Shown: in pieces, positions 21,801-36,800 of the stretch | Numbering within the stretch: the first letter of the stretch is position 1 | Layout: every line of letters starts with the position of its first letter | Source: Corella eumyota | Taxonomy: Eukaryota; Chordata; Ascidiacea; Phlebobranchia; Corellidae | Length of the DNA: 64,000 nt | Direction of reading: 5' to 3' | Assembly: GCA_963082875.1 (NCBI GenBank) | Contig: OY720101.1 | Coordinates: forward strand, 2,294,001 to 2,358,000 | Made by a program: the position numbers and the translations under genes | Notes under the pieces: model-generated | What the model saw: the letters and a program-made list of their open reading frames with translations, nothing else | Database searches by the model: none | What the model was told of the DNA's origin: nothing

Positions 21801-24800
21801 TTTGCCTATTGAAACTTTTTCTACTGAAGCTCTGCCGGTCGAAACTACTTCTACTGAAGCTTTGCCTGTTCAAACTACTTCTACTGAAGCTTTGACTGTC
21901 AAAACTCCTTCTACTAAAGCTTTGCCTGTTCAAACTACTTCTACTAAAGCTTTGCCTGTCAAAACTACTTCTACTGAAGCTTTGTCAGTCGAAACTATTT
22001 CTAATGAAGCTTTGCCTGTTAAAACTACTTCTACTGAAGCTTTGTCAGTCGAAACTACTTCTACGGAAGCTTTGCCTGTTCAAACTACTTCTACCGAAAC
22101 TTTGCCTGTCGAAACTACTTCTACCAAAGGTTTGCCTGTTAAAACTACTTCTCCTGAAGCATTGCCTGTAAAAACAACTTCAATTAAAGCTTTTCCTTTT
22201 AAAACTACTACTACCGAAACTTTGCCTGTTAAAACAACTTCTACTGAAGCTTTGCCAGTGAAATCTACTTCTACTGAAGCGTTGCCTGTTAAAACTATTT
22301 CTATTGAAGCTTTATCAGTCGAAACTACTTCTACTGAAGCGTTGCCTGTTAAAACTACTTCTATTGAAGCTTTATCAGTCGAAACTACTTCTACTGAAGC
22401 GTTGCCTGTTAAAACTACTTCTATTGTAGCTTTATCAGTCGAAACTACTTCTACTGAAGCTATGCCAGTGAAATCTACTTCTACTGAATCTTTGCCTGCT
22501 GAAACTACTTCTACTGAAGCTTTGCCTGTTGAAACAACTTCTACTAAAGCTATGCCAGTGAAATCTACTTCTGTTCAAACTACTTCTACTGAAGCTTTGA
22601 CTGTCAAAACTCCTTCTACTAAAGCTTTGCCTGTTCAAACTACTTCTACTAAAGCTTTGCCTGTCAAAACTACTTCTACTGAAGCTTTGCCTGTTCAAAC
22701 TACTTCTACTGAAGCTTTGTCAGTCGAAACCATTTCTACTGAAGCTTTGCCTGTTGAAACTACTCCTACTAAAGATTTTTCAGTCGAAACTACTTCTACT
22801 GAAGCTTTGCCTGTTCAAACTACTTCTACTGAAACTTTGACTGTCAAAACTCCTTCTACTAAAGCTTTGCCTGTTCAAACTACTTCTACTAAAGCTTTGT
22901 CTGTCAAAACTACTTCTACTGAAGCTTTGCCTGTCGAAACTACTTCTACTAAAGCTTTGCCTGTTAAAACAATTTCTACTAAAGATTTGACAATGAAGTC
23001 TACTTCTACTAAAGTTTTGCCTGTTAAAACTGCTTCTATTGAAGCTTTGCCTGTCGAAATTACTTCTACTAAAACTTTGCCTGTCGAAACTACTTCTACT
23101 GAAGCTTTGCCTATTGAAACTTTTTCTACTGAAGCTCTGCCGGTCGAAACTACTTCTACTGAAGCTTTGCCTGTTCAAACTACTTCTACTGAAGCTTTGA
23201 CTGTCAAAACTCCTTCTACTAAAGCTTTGCCTGTTCAAACTACTTCTACTAAAGCTTTGCCTGTCAAAACTACTTCTACTGAAGCTTTGTCAGTCGAAAC
23301 TATTTCTAATGAAGCTTTGCCTGTTAAAACTACTTCTACTGAAGCTTTGTCAGTCGAAACTACTTCTACGGAAGCTTTGCCTGTTCAAACTACTTCTACT
23401 GAAACTTTGCTTATCGAAACTACTTCTACTGAAACTTTGCCTATTAAAACTACTTCTACTAAATCTTTGCCTGTTGAAACAACTTCTACTGAAGCTTTGC
23501 CTGTCGAAACTACTTCTACTAAAGCTTTGCCTGTTAAAACAATTTCTACTGAAGCTTTGACAATGAAATCTACTTTTACTAAAGTTTTGCTTGTTGAAAC
23601 TACTTCTACTGAAGCTTTGCCTGTCGAAATTACTTCTACTAAAACTTTGCCTGTCGAAACTACTTCTACTGAAGCATTGCCAGTTAAAACTACTTCTACT
23701 GAAGCTTTGCCTGTTGAAACTACTTCTACTGAAGCTATGCCAATAAAATCTACTTCTACTGAATCTTTGCCTGTTGAAACTACTTCTACTAAAATTTTGC
23801 CTGTTGAAACTACTTCTACTGAAGCTTTGCCTGTCGAAATTACTTCTACTAAAACTTTGCCTGTCGAAACTACTTCTACTGAAGCATTGCCAGTTAAAAC
23901 TACTTCTACTGAAGCTTTGCCTGTTGAAACAACTTCTACTGAAGCTATGCCAATAAAATCTACTTCTACTGAATCTTTGCCTGTTGAAACTACTTCTACT
24001 AAAGCTTTGCCTGTTGAAACAACTACTACTGAAGCTATGCCAGTGAAATCTACTTCTACTGAAGCTTTGCCTGTTGAAACAACTTCTACTGAAGCTTTGC
24101 CTGTTGAAACTACTTCTACTGAAGCTTGGCCTGTTGAAACTACTTCTACCGAAACTTTGCCTAATAAAACAACTTCTACTGAAGCTTTGCTAGTGAAATC
24201 TACTTCTACTGAAGTTTTGCCTGTTAAAACAACTTCTACAGAAACTTTACCTTTTAAAACTACTTCCAGCTTTGCTGTAAAAACAACTTCTACTGAAGCT
24301 TTGCCTGTTGAAACTATTTCTACTAAAACTTTTACTGCTAAAACAATTTCAACTAAAGTTTTGCCTGTAAAAACTAGTTTTACAGAAACTTTACCTATTA
24401 AAACTACGTCTAGTAAAGCTTTGCCAGTTAAAACTACTTCTACAGAGGCTTTGCTGTTTAAAAGTACTTCTACAGAAAGTTTGCCAGTTAAAACTTTTAC
24501 TATTGAAGCTTTGCAAGTTATAGGTACTTCTAATAAAACTTTGCCTGTACAAACTACTTCTACTAAAGCTTTGTCTGTTAAAACTACTTCAACTGAAACT
24601 GTGCCGAATCAAACAAGTTCTACAGTCATTTTCCCTGATAAAACTACTAAAGATTTGCCATGTAAAACAACACCAACTAAACAACATGTGTCAACAGTAA
24701 TGTCAAATACAAAATATACCACTAACTTAGTTGGAAAATCAAAAGACATGCTGTTAAAATCCACAGAACCTACAACAAAATTAATAGAAGCATCTGCAGA

Positions 24801-27800
24801 AATGTTACCAAAATCAACTGATAAAATTGAAATAAAACTTAGAGAAGTGAAGTCAACAATACCTGCTGAAAAAATCTTAACAACATTGCCTGAACCAAAA
24901 TCCACAACAAAAATAATAAAAGCAACTGCAGAAATGCATCCAAAATCTACTGCTAGCGTTGACATAGAAGTGATAGAACTAAAACCTATAAGGCCCACTA
25001 AAGTTTTCACTACCACAATGCTTAAACCAAAATCCACCACAAAAATAATAGAAGCATCTGCAGAAATGCATCCAAAATCTACTGCTAGCGTTGACATAGA
25101 AATGATAGAAATCAAACCTACAAGGCTCACTAAAGTTTTCACCACAACAATGCCTAAACCAAAATCCACAACCAAAATATTTAAAACAACAGAAAAAATC
25201 CCACCAAAATCAACTGGGAGGGTTGAACTAAAACAAGTAAAATTAAAATCTACAACACAAAATAAAGTCTTTTTTACTAAATACCCTAAACCAAAATCCA
25301 CAACAAAAATAATAGAAGCATCTGCAGAAATGCATTCAAAATCTATTGCTAGTGTTGACATAGAAATGTTAGAACTAAAACCTACAATGCCCACTAAAGT
25401 TTTTACTACAACAATGCCTGAACCAGAATCCACCACAAAAAATATAGAAGCATCTGCAGAAATGCATCCCAAATCTACTGCAAGTGTTATCATAGAAGTG
25501 ATAGAATTAAAACCTACAGGGCACACCAAAGTTTTCGCCACAACAATGACTGAAGCAAAATCCACCACAAAAATAATAGAAGCATCTGCAGAAATGCATT
25601 CCAAATCTACTGCAAGTGTTGACATAGAAGTGATAGAATTAAAACCTACAGGGCACACCAAAGTTTTTACTACAACAATGCCTGAACCAGAATCCACCAC
25701 AAAAAATATAGAAGCATCTGCAGAAATGCATCCCAAATCTACTGCAAGTGTTGACATAGAAGTGATAGAATTAAAACCTACAGGGCACACCAAAGTTTTC
25801 GCCACAACAATGCCTGAAGCAAAATCCACCACAAAAATAATAGAAGCATCAGCAGAAATGCATTCCAAATCTACTCCTAGTGTTGACATAGAAGTGATAG
25901 AATTAAAACCTACAGGGCACACTAAAGTTTTCACTACAACAATGCCTAAACCAAAATCCACAACAAAAATATTTAAAACACCAGAAAAAATCTTACTAAA
26001 ATCTACGGCTAGGGTTGAATTGAAACAAGTTGATCTAAAATCTACAACACAAACTAAAGTTTTTTCTACTAAATACCCTAAAACAAAATTCACAACGAAA
26101 ATAATAGAAGCATCTGCAGAAATGTCAACAAAAACTACCGATAGTATTCAGTTAAAACAAGTAGAACAAAAATCAACAACACCAACTAAAGTTTCCTTCA
26201 CAACATTGCCTGAAGCAAAATTCACCACTAAATTGTATAAACCATTAACAGAACTGCTACCAAAATTGAATGCAAGTATTGACATAGAAGTATTAGAACT
26301 TAAACCTACAGGATCCACTAAAGTTTTCTCTACAGCAAAGCCTCCACAAAAATCCACATCAATAACAGTTGAAGCATCAGCAGAAATGCCACCAAAATCT
26401 ACAACATCAACTAAAGCCTTACTAGCAACACTGCCAAAAACAAATCTAACAACAAAAGTACTTGAAACATCAAAAGAACTTCTACCAAAATCTACTGTGA
26501 GTTTTGACATAGAACAGGTGGAAGTCAAATCCGCACAGCCAACCAAAGTTTTTATAACCAAATACCCTGAAACAAAATCTACAACAAAATTAATACAAGC
26601 ATCTGCAGAAATGCTACCAAAATCGACTGCTGGCCTTGACATAGAATTTATAGAAGTAAAGTCAACAATACCTACTAAAGAATTCTTTACAACATTGCCT
26701 GAATCAAAAATAATAGAAGCATCTGCAGAAATGCATCCAAAATCTACTCCTAGTGTTGACATAGAAATGATAGAACTAAAACCTACAAGGCTCACTAAAG
26801 TTTTCACTACAACAATGCCTGAATCAAAATCCACAACAAAAATATTTAAAACACCAGAAAAAATCCTACCAAAATCTACTGCTAGGGTTAATTTGGAACA
26901 AGTCAATCTAAAATCTACAACACAAACTAAAGTTTTCTCTACTAAATACCCTGAAACAAAATCTACAACAAAAATAATAGAAGCATCTGCAGAAATGCTA
27001 CCAAAATCGACTGCTGGTCTTGACATAGAATTTATAGAAGTAAAGTCGACAATACCTACAAAAGAATTCTTTACAACATTGCCTGAAATAAAAATAATAG
27101 AAGCATCTGCAGAAATGCATCCAAAATCTACTTCTAGTGTTGACATAGAAATGATAGAACTAAAACCTACAAAGCCCACTGAAGTTTTCACTACAAAAAT
27201 GCCTGAATCAAAATCCACAACAAAAATATTTAAAACACCAGAAAAAATCCTACCAAAATCTACGGCTAGGGTTGAATTGGAACAAGTCGATTTAAAATCT
27301 ACAACACAAACTAAAGCTTTTTTTACTAAATACCCTAAAACAAAATTCACAACAAAAATAATAGAAGCATCTGCAGAAATGCCAACAAAAACCACTGCTA
27401 GTGTTCAATTAAATCAAGTAGAACAAAAATCAACAACACCAACTAAAGTTTTTTTTACATCATTGCCTGAGCAAAAATTCACAACAAAAATAATGGAAGC
27501 ATCTAAAGAAATGCGACCAAAAACAACATCTGGAGTTGAAATTGAACAAGTTAAAATAAAATCCATTATGCCAAAGATAGTTTCATACACAACATTGCCA
27601 GATATAAAATATATAACAAAATTGTTTGAGAAAAAAGCACAAGTTGAAGGATATTTTAAAAGTACAACTAACACATCAACAATTCCTGATATAAAAACAA
27701 CGACAAGTATATTTGAAGCATCAGCAGAAAAAGAACCTATAATAAAACCAAATGTTAGTGTTGAGATAGACCAAGTAGAGCTAGAATCTACAACACCACA

Positions 27801-30800
27801 TAAAGTTTCCTTCACAGCATTGCCTGAAGCAAAATTCACCACTAAATTGTATAAACCATTAACAGAACTGCTACCAAAATTGAATGCAAGTATTGACATA
27901 GAAGTATTAGAACTTAAACCTACAGGACCCACTAAAGTTTTCTCTACAGCAAAGCCTCCACAAAAATCCACATCAATAACAGTTGAAGCATCAGCAGAAA
28001 TGCCACCAAAATCTACAACATCAACTAAAGTCTTACTAGCAACACTGCCAAAAACAAATCTAACAACCAAACTACTTGAAACATCAAAAGAACTTCTACC
28101 AAAATCTACTGTGAGTTTTGACATAGAACAGGTGGAAGTCAAATCCGCACAGCCAACCAAAGTTTTTATAACCAAATACCCTGAAACAAAATCTACAACA
28201 AAATTAATACAAGCATCTGCAGAAATGCTACCAAAATCGACTGCTGGCCTTGACATAGAATTTATAGAAGTAAAGTCAACAATACCTACTAAAGAATTCT
28301 TTACAACATTGCCTGAATCAAAAATAATAGAAGCATCTGCAGAAATGCATCCAAAATCTACTCCTAGTGTTGACATAGAAATGATAGAACTAAAACCTAC
28401 AAGGCTCACTAAAGTTTTCACTACAACAATGCCTGAATCAAAATCCACAACAAAAATATTTAAAACACCAGAAAAAATCCTACCAAAATCTACTGCTAGG
28501 GTTAATTTGGAACAAGTCAATCTAAAATCTACAACACAAACTAAAGTTTTCTCTACTAAATACTCTGAAACAAAATCTACAACAAAAATAATAGAAGCAT
28601 CTGCAGAAATGCTACCAAAATCGACTGCTGGTCTTGACATAGAATTTATAGAAGTAAAGTCGACAATACCTACAAAAGAATTCTTTACAACATTGCCTGA
28701 AATAAAAATAATAGAAGCATCTGCAGAAATGCATCCAAAATCTACTCCTAGTGTTGACATAGAAATGATAGAACTAAAACCTACAAAGCCCACTGAAGTT
28801 TTCACTACAAAAATGCCTGAATCAAAATCCACAACAAAAATATTTAAAACACCAGAAAAAATCCTACCAAAATCTACGGCTAGGGTTGAATTGGAACAAG
28901 TCGATTTAAAATCTACAACACAAACTAAAGCTTTTTTTACTAAATACCCTAAAACAAAATTCACAACAAAAATAATAGAAGCATCTGCAGAAATGCCAAC
29001 AAAAACCACTGCTAGTGTTCAATTAAATCAAGTAGAACAAAAATCAACAACACCAACTAAAGTTTTTTTTACATCATTGCCTGAGCAAAAATTCACAACA
29101 AAAATAATGGAAGCATCTAAAGAAATGCGACCAAAAACAACATCTGGAGTTGAAATTGAACAAGTTAAAATAAAATCCATTATGCCAAAGATAGTTTCAT
29201 ACACAACATTGCCAGATATAAAATATATAACAAAATTGTTTGAGAAAAAAGCACAAGTTGAAGGATATTTTAAAAGTACAACTAACACATCAACAATTCC
29301 TGATATAAAAACAACGACAAGTATATTTGAAGCATCAGCAGAAAAAGAACCTATAATAAAACCAAATGTTAGTGTTGAGATAGACCAAGTAGAGCTAGAA
29401 TCTACAACACCACATAAAGTTTCCTTCACAGCATTGCCTGAAGCAAAATTCACCACTAAATTGTATAAACCATTAACAGAACTGCTACCAAAATTGAATG
29501 CAAGTATTGACATAGAAGTATTAGAACTTAAACCTACAGGACCCACTAAAGTTTTCTCTACAGCAAAGCCTCCACAAAAATCCACATCAATAACAGTTGA
29601 AGCATCAGCAGAAATGCCACCAAAATCTACAACATCAACTAAAGTCTTACTAGCAACACTGCCAAAAACAAATCTAACAACCAAACTACTTGAAACATCA
29701 AAAGAACTTCTACCAAAATCTACCGTGAGTTTTGACATAGAACAGGTGGAAATCAAATCCGCACAGCCGACCAAAGTTTTTATAAGCAAATACCCTGAAA
29801 CAAAATCTACAACAAAATTAGTAGAAGCATCTGCAGAAATGCTACCAAAATCGACTGCTGACCTTGACATAGAATTTATAGAAGTAAAGTCAACAATACC
29901 TACTAAAGAATTCTTTACAACATTGCCTGAATCAAAAATAATAGAAGCATCTGCAGAAATGCATCCAAAATCTACTCCTAGTGTTGACATAGAAATGATA
30001 GAACTAAAACCTACAAGGCTCACTAAAGTTTTCACTACAACAATGCCTGAATCAAAATCCACCACAAAAATATTTAAAACACCAGAAAAAATCCTACCAA
30101 AATCTACTGCTAGCGTTAATTTGGAACAAGTCGATCTAAAATCTACAACACAAACTAAAGTTTTCTCTACTAAATACCCTAAAACAAAATCTACAACAAA
30201 AATAATAGAAGCATCTGCAGAAATGCTACCAAAATCGACTGCTGGCCTTGACATAGAATTTATAGAAGTAAAGTCAACAATACCTACTAAAGAATTCTTT
30301 ACAACATTGCCTGAAACAAAAATAATAGAAGCATCTGCAGAAATGCATTCAAAATCTATTGCTAGTGTTGACATAGAAATGTTAGAACTAAAACCTACAA
30401 TGCCCACTAAAGTTTTTACTAAAACAATGCCTGAACCAGAATCCACCACAAAAAATATAGAAGCATCTGCAGAAATGCATCCCAAATCTACTGCAAGTGT
30501 TGACATAGAAGTGATAGAATTAAAATCTACAGGGCACACCAAAGTTTTCGCCACAACAATGCCTGAACCAGAATCCACCACAAAAAATATAGAAGCATCT
30601 GCAGAAATGCATCCCAAATCTACTGCAAGTGTTGACATAAAAGTGATAGAATTAAAACCTACAGGGCACACCAAAGTTTTCGCCACAACAATGCCTGAAG
30701 CAAAATCCACCACAAAAATAATAGAAGCATCTGCAGAAATGCGTTCCAAATCTACTCCTAGTGTTGACATAGAAGTGATAGAATTAAAACCTACAGGGCA

Positions 30801-33800
30801 CACTAAAGTTTTCACTACAACAATGCCTAAACCAAAATCCACAACAAAAATATTGAAAACACCAGAAAAAATCTTACTAAAATCTACTGCTAGGGTTGAA
30901 TTGAAACAAGTTGATCTAAAATCTACAACACAAACTAAAGTTTTTTCTACTAAATACCCTAAAACAAAATTCACAACGAAAATAATAGAAGCATCTGCAG
31001 AAATGCATTCAAAATCTATTGCTAGTGTTGACATAGAAATGTTAGAACTAAAACCTACAATGCCCACTAAAGTTTTTACTACAATAATGCCTGAACCAGA
31101 ATCCACCACAAAAAATATAGAAGCATCTGCAGAAACGCATCCCAAATCTACTACAAGTGTTGACATAGAAGTGATAGAATTAAAACCTACAGGGCACACC
31201 AAAGTTTTCGCCACAACAATGCCTGAAGCAAAATCCACCACAAAAATAATAGAAGCATCTGCAGAAATGCATTCCAAATCTACTACAAGTGTTGACATAG
31301 AAGTGATAGAATTAAAACCTACAGGGCACACCAAAGTTTTTACTACAACAATGCCTGAACCAGAATCCACCACAAAAAATATAGAAGCATCTGCAGAAAT
31401 GCATCCCAAATCTACTGCAAGTGTTGACATAGAAGTGATAGAATTAAAACCTACAGGGCACACCAAAGTTTTCGCCACAACAATGCCTGAAGCAAAATCC
31501 ACCACAAAAATAATAGAAGCATCTGCAGAAATGCATTCCAAATCTACTCCTAGTGTTGACATAGAAGTGATAGAATTAAAACCTACAGGGCACACTAAAG
31601 TTTTCACTACAACAATGCCTAAACCAAAATCCACAACAAAAATATTTAAAACACCAGAAAAAATCTTACTAAAATCTACTGCTAGGGTTGAATTGAAACA
31701 AGTTGATCTAAAATCTACAACACAAACTAAAGTTTTTTCTACTAAATACCCTAAAACAAAATTCACAACGAAAATAATAGAAGCATCTGCAGAAATGCCA
31801 ACAAAAACTACCGATAGTGTTCAGTTAAAACAAGTAGAACAAAAATCAACAACACCAACTAAAGTTTTTTTTACATCATTGCCTGAGCAAAAATTCACAA
31901 CAAAAATAATTGAAGCATCTACAAAAATGCAAACAAAAACAACATTTGGAGTTGAAATTGAACAAGTTGAAATAAAATCCATTAAGCCAAAGATAGTTTC
32001 ATACACAACATTGCCAGATATAAAATATATAACAAAATTGTTTGAGAAAAAAGCACAAGTTGAAGAATATTTTAAAAGTACAACTCACACATCAACATTT
32101 CCTGATATAAAAACAACGGCAAGTATATTTGAAGCATCAGCAGAAAAAGAACCTACAATAAAACCAAATGTTAGTGTTACGATAGAACAAGTAGAGCTAG
32201 AATCTACAACACCACATAAAGTTTCCTTCACAGCATTGCCTGAAACAAAATTCACCACTAAATTGTATAAACCATTAACAGAACTGCTACCAAAATTGAA
32301 TGCAAGTATTGACATAGAAGTATTAGAACTTAAACCTACAGGATCCACTAAAGTTTTCTCTACAGCAAAGCCTCCACAAAAATCCACATCAATAACAGTT
32401 GAAGCATCAGCAGAAATGCCACCAAAATCTACAACATCAACTAAAGTCTTACTAGCAACACTGCCAAAAACAAATCTAACAACAAAAGTACTTGAAACAT
32501 CAAAAGAACTTCTACCAAAATCTACTGTGAGTTTTGACATAGAACAGGTGGAAGTCAAAACCTCACAGCCGACCAAAGTTTTTATAACCAAATACCCTGA
32601 AACAAAATCTACAACAAAATTAGTAGAAGCATCTGCAGAAATGCTACCAAAATCGACTGCTGGCCTTGACATAGAATTTATAGAAGAAAAGTCGACAATA
32701 CCTACAAAAGAATTCTTTACAACATTGCCTAAAATAAAAATAATAGAAGCATCTGCAGAAATGCATCCAAAATCTACTCCTAGTGTTGACATAGAAATGA
32801 TAGAACTAAAACCTACAAAGCCCACTGAAGTTTTCACTACAAAAATCCCTGAATCAAAATCCACAACAAAAATATTAAAAACACCAGAAAAAATCCTACC
32901 AAAATCTACGGCTAGGGTTGAATTGGAACAAGTCGATTTAAAATCTACAACACAAACTAGAGCTTTTTTTACTAAATACCCTGAAACAAAATTCACAACA
33001 AAAATAATAGAAGCATCTGCAGAAATGCTACCAAAATCTACTGCTAGCGTTGACATAGAAGTGATAGAACTAAAACCTATAAGGCCCACTAAAGTTTTCA
33101 CTACCACAATGCTTGAAGCAAAATCCACCACAAAAATAATAGAAGCATCTGCAGAAATGCATCCAAAATCTACTGCTAGCGTTGACATAGAAATGATAGA
33201 ACTCAAACCTACAAGGCTCACTAAAGTTTTCACCACAACAATGCCTAAACCAAAATCCACAACCAAAATATTTAAAACACCAGAAAAAATCGCACCAAAA
33301 TCAACTGCTAGGGTTGAATTGAAACAAACAAAACTAAAATCTACAACACAAACTAAAGTCTTTTTTACTAAATACCCTAAACCAAAATTTACAACAAAAA
33401 TAATAGAAGCATCTGCAGAAATGCATTCAAAATCTATTGCTAGTGTTGACATAGAAATGTTAGAACTAAAACCTACAATGCCCACTAAAGTTTTTACTAC
33501 AATAATGCCTGAACCAGAATCCACCACAAAAAATATAGAAGCATCTGCAGAAACGCATCCCAAATCTACTACAAGTGTTGACATAGAAGTGATAGAATTA
33601 AAACCTACAGGGCACACCAAAGTTTTCGCCACAACAATGCCTGAAGCAAAATCCACCACAAAAATAATAGAAGCATCTGCAGAAATGCATTCCAAATCTA
33701 CTGCAAGTGTTGACATAGAAGTGATAGAATTAAAACCTACAGGGCACACCAAAGTTTTCGCCACAACAATGCCTGAAGCAAAATCCACCACAAAAATAAT

Positions 33801-36800
33801 AGAAGCATCTGCAGAAATGCATTCCAAATCTACTCCTAGTGTTGACATAGAAGTGATAGAATTAAAACCTACAGGGCACACTAAAGTTCTCACTACAACA
33901 ATGCCTAAACCAAAATCCACAACAAAAATATTTAAAACACCAGAAAAAATCTTACTAAAATCTACTGCTAGGGTTGAATTGAAACAAGTTGATCTAAAAT
34001 CTACAACACAAACTAAAGTTTTTTCTACTAAATACCCTAAAACAAAATTCACAACGAAAATAATAGAAGCATCTGCAGAAATGCCAACAAAAACTACCGA
34101 TAGTGTTCAGTTAAAACAAGTAGAACAAAAATCAACAACACCAACTAAAGTTTTTTTTACATCATTGCCTGAGCAAAAATTCACAACAAAAATAATTGAA
34201 GCATCTACAAAAATGCAAACAAAAACAACATTTGGAGTTGAAATTGAACAAGTTGAAATAAAATCCATTAAGCCAAAGATAGTTTCATACACAACATTGC
34301 CAGATATAAAATATATAACAAAATTGTTTGAGAAAAAAGCACAAGTTGAAGAATATTTTAAAAGTACAACTCACACATCAACATTTCCTGATATAAAAAC
34401 AACGGCAAGTATATTTGAAGCATCAGCAGAAAAAGAACCTACAATAAAACCAAATGTTAGTGTTACGATAGAACAAGTAGAGCTAGAATCTACAACACCA
34501 CATAAAGTTTCCTTCACAGCATTGCCTGAAGCAAAATTCACCACTAAATTGTATAAACCATTAACAGAACTGCTACCAAAATTGAATGCAAGTATTGACA
34601 TAGAAGTATTAGAACTTAAACCTACAGGATCCACTAAAGTTTTCTCTACAGCAAAGCCTCCACAAAAATCCACATCAATAACAGTTGAAGCATCAGCAGA
34701 AATGCCACCAAAATCTACAACATCAACTAAAGTCTTACTAGCAACACTGCCAAAAACAAATCTAACAACAAAAGTACTTGAAACATCAAAAGAACTTCTA
34801 CCAAAATCTACTGTGAGTTTTGACATAGAACAGGTGGAAGTCAAAACCTCACAGCCGACCAAAGTTTTTATAACCAAATACCCTGAAACAAAATCTACAA
34901 CAAAATTAGTAGAAGCATCTGCAGAAATGCTACCAAAATCGACTGCTGGCCTTGAAATAGAATTTATAGAAGAAAAGTCGACAATACCTACAAAAGAATT
35001 CTTTACAACATTGCCTAAAATAAAAATAATAGAAGCATCTGCAGAAATGCATCCAAAATCTACTCCTAGTGTTGACATAGAAATGATAGAACTAAAACCT
35101 ACAAAGCCCACTGAAGTTTTCACTACAAAAATCCCTGAATCAAAATCCACAACAAAAATATTAAAAACACCAGAAAAAATCCTACCAAAATCTACGGCTA
35201 GGGTTGAATTGGAACAAGTCGATTTAAAATCTACAACACAAACTAGAGCTTTTTTTACTAAATACCCTGAAACAAAATTCACAACAAAAATAATAGAAGC
35301 ATCTGCAGAAATGCTACCAAAATCTACTGCTAGCGTTGACATAGAAGTGATAGAACTAAAACCTATAAGGCCCACTAAAGTTTTCACTACCACAATGCTT
35401 GAAGCAAAATCCACCACAAAAATAATAGAAGCATCTGCAGAAATGCATCCAAAATCTACTGCTAGCGTTGACATAGAAATGATAGAACTCAAACCTACAA
35501 GGCTCACTAAAGTTTTCACCACAACAATGCCTAAACCAAAATCCACAACCAAAATATTTAAAACACCAGAAAAAATCGCACCAAAATCAACTGCTAGGGT
35601 TGAATTGAAACAAACAAAACTAAAATCTACAACACAAACTAAAGTCTTTTTTACTAAATACCCTAAACCAAAATTTACAACAAAAATAATAGAAGCATCT
35701 GCAGAAATGCATTCAAAATCTATTGCTAGTGTTGACATAGAAATGTTAGAACTAAAACCTACAATGCCCACTAAAGTTTTTACTACAATAATGCCTGAAC
35801 CAGAATCCACCACAAAAAATATAGAAGCATCTGCAGAAACGCATCCCAAATCTACTACAAGTGTTGACATAGAAGTGATAGAATTAAAACCTACAGGGCA
35901 CACCAAAGTTTTCGCCACAACAATGCCTGAAGCAAAATCCACCACAAAAATAATAGAAGCATCTGCAGAAATGCATTCCAAATCTACTGCAAGTGTTGAC
36001 ATAGAAGTGATAGAATTAAAACCTACAGGGCACACCAAAGTTTTCGCCACAACAATGCCTGAAGCAAAATCCACCACAAAAATAATAGAAGCATCTGCAG
36101 AAATGCATTCCAAATCTACTCCTAGTGTTGACATAGAAGTGATAGAATTAAAACCTACAGGGCACACTAAAGTTCTCACTACAACAATGCCTAAACCAAA
36201 ATCCACAACAAAAATATTTAAAACACCAGAAAAAATCTTACTAAAATCTACTGCTAGGGTTGAATTGAAACAAGTTGATCTAAAATCTACAACACAAACT
36301 AAAGTTTTTTCTACTAAATACCCTAAAACAAAATTCACAACGAAAATAATAGAAGCATCTGCAGAAATGCCAACAAAAACTACCGATAGTGTTCAGTTAA
36401 AACAAGTAGAACAAAAATCAACAACACCAACTAAAGTTTTTTTTACATCATTGCCTGAGCAAAAATTAACAACAAAAATAATTGAAGCATCTACAAAAAT
36501 GCGAACAAAAACAACATTTGGAGTTGAAATTGAACAAGTTGAAATAAAATCCATTAAGCCAAAGATAGTTTCATACACAACATTGCCAGATATAAAATAT
36601 ATAACAAAATTGTTTGAGAAAAAAGCACAAGTTGAAGAATATTTTAAAAGTACAACTCACACATCAACAATTCCTGATATAAAAACAACGGCAAGTATAT
36701 TTGAAGCATCAGCAGAAAAAGAACCTACAATAAAACCAAATGTTAGTGTTAAGATAGAACAAGTAGAGCTAGAATCTACAACACCACATAAAGTTTCCTT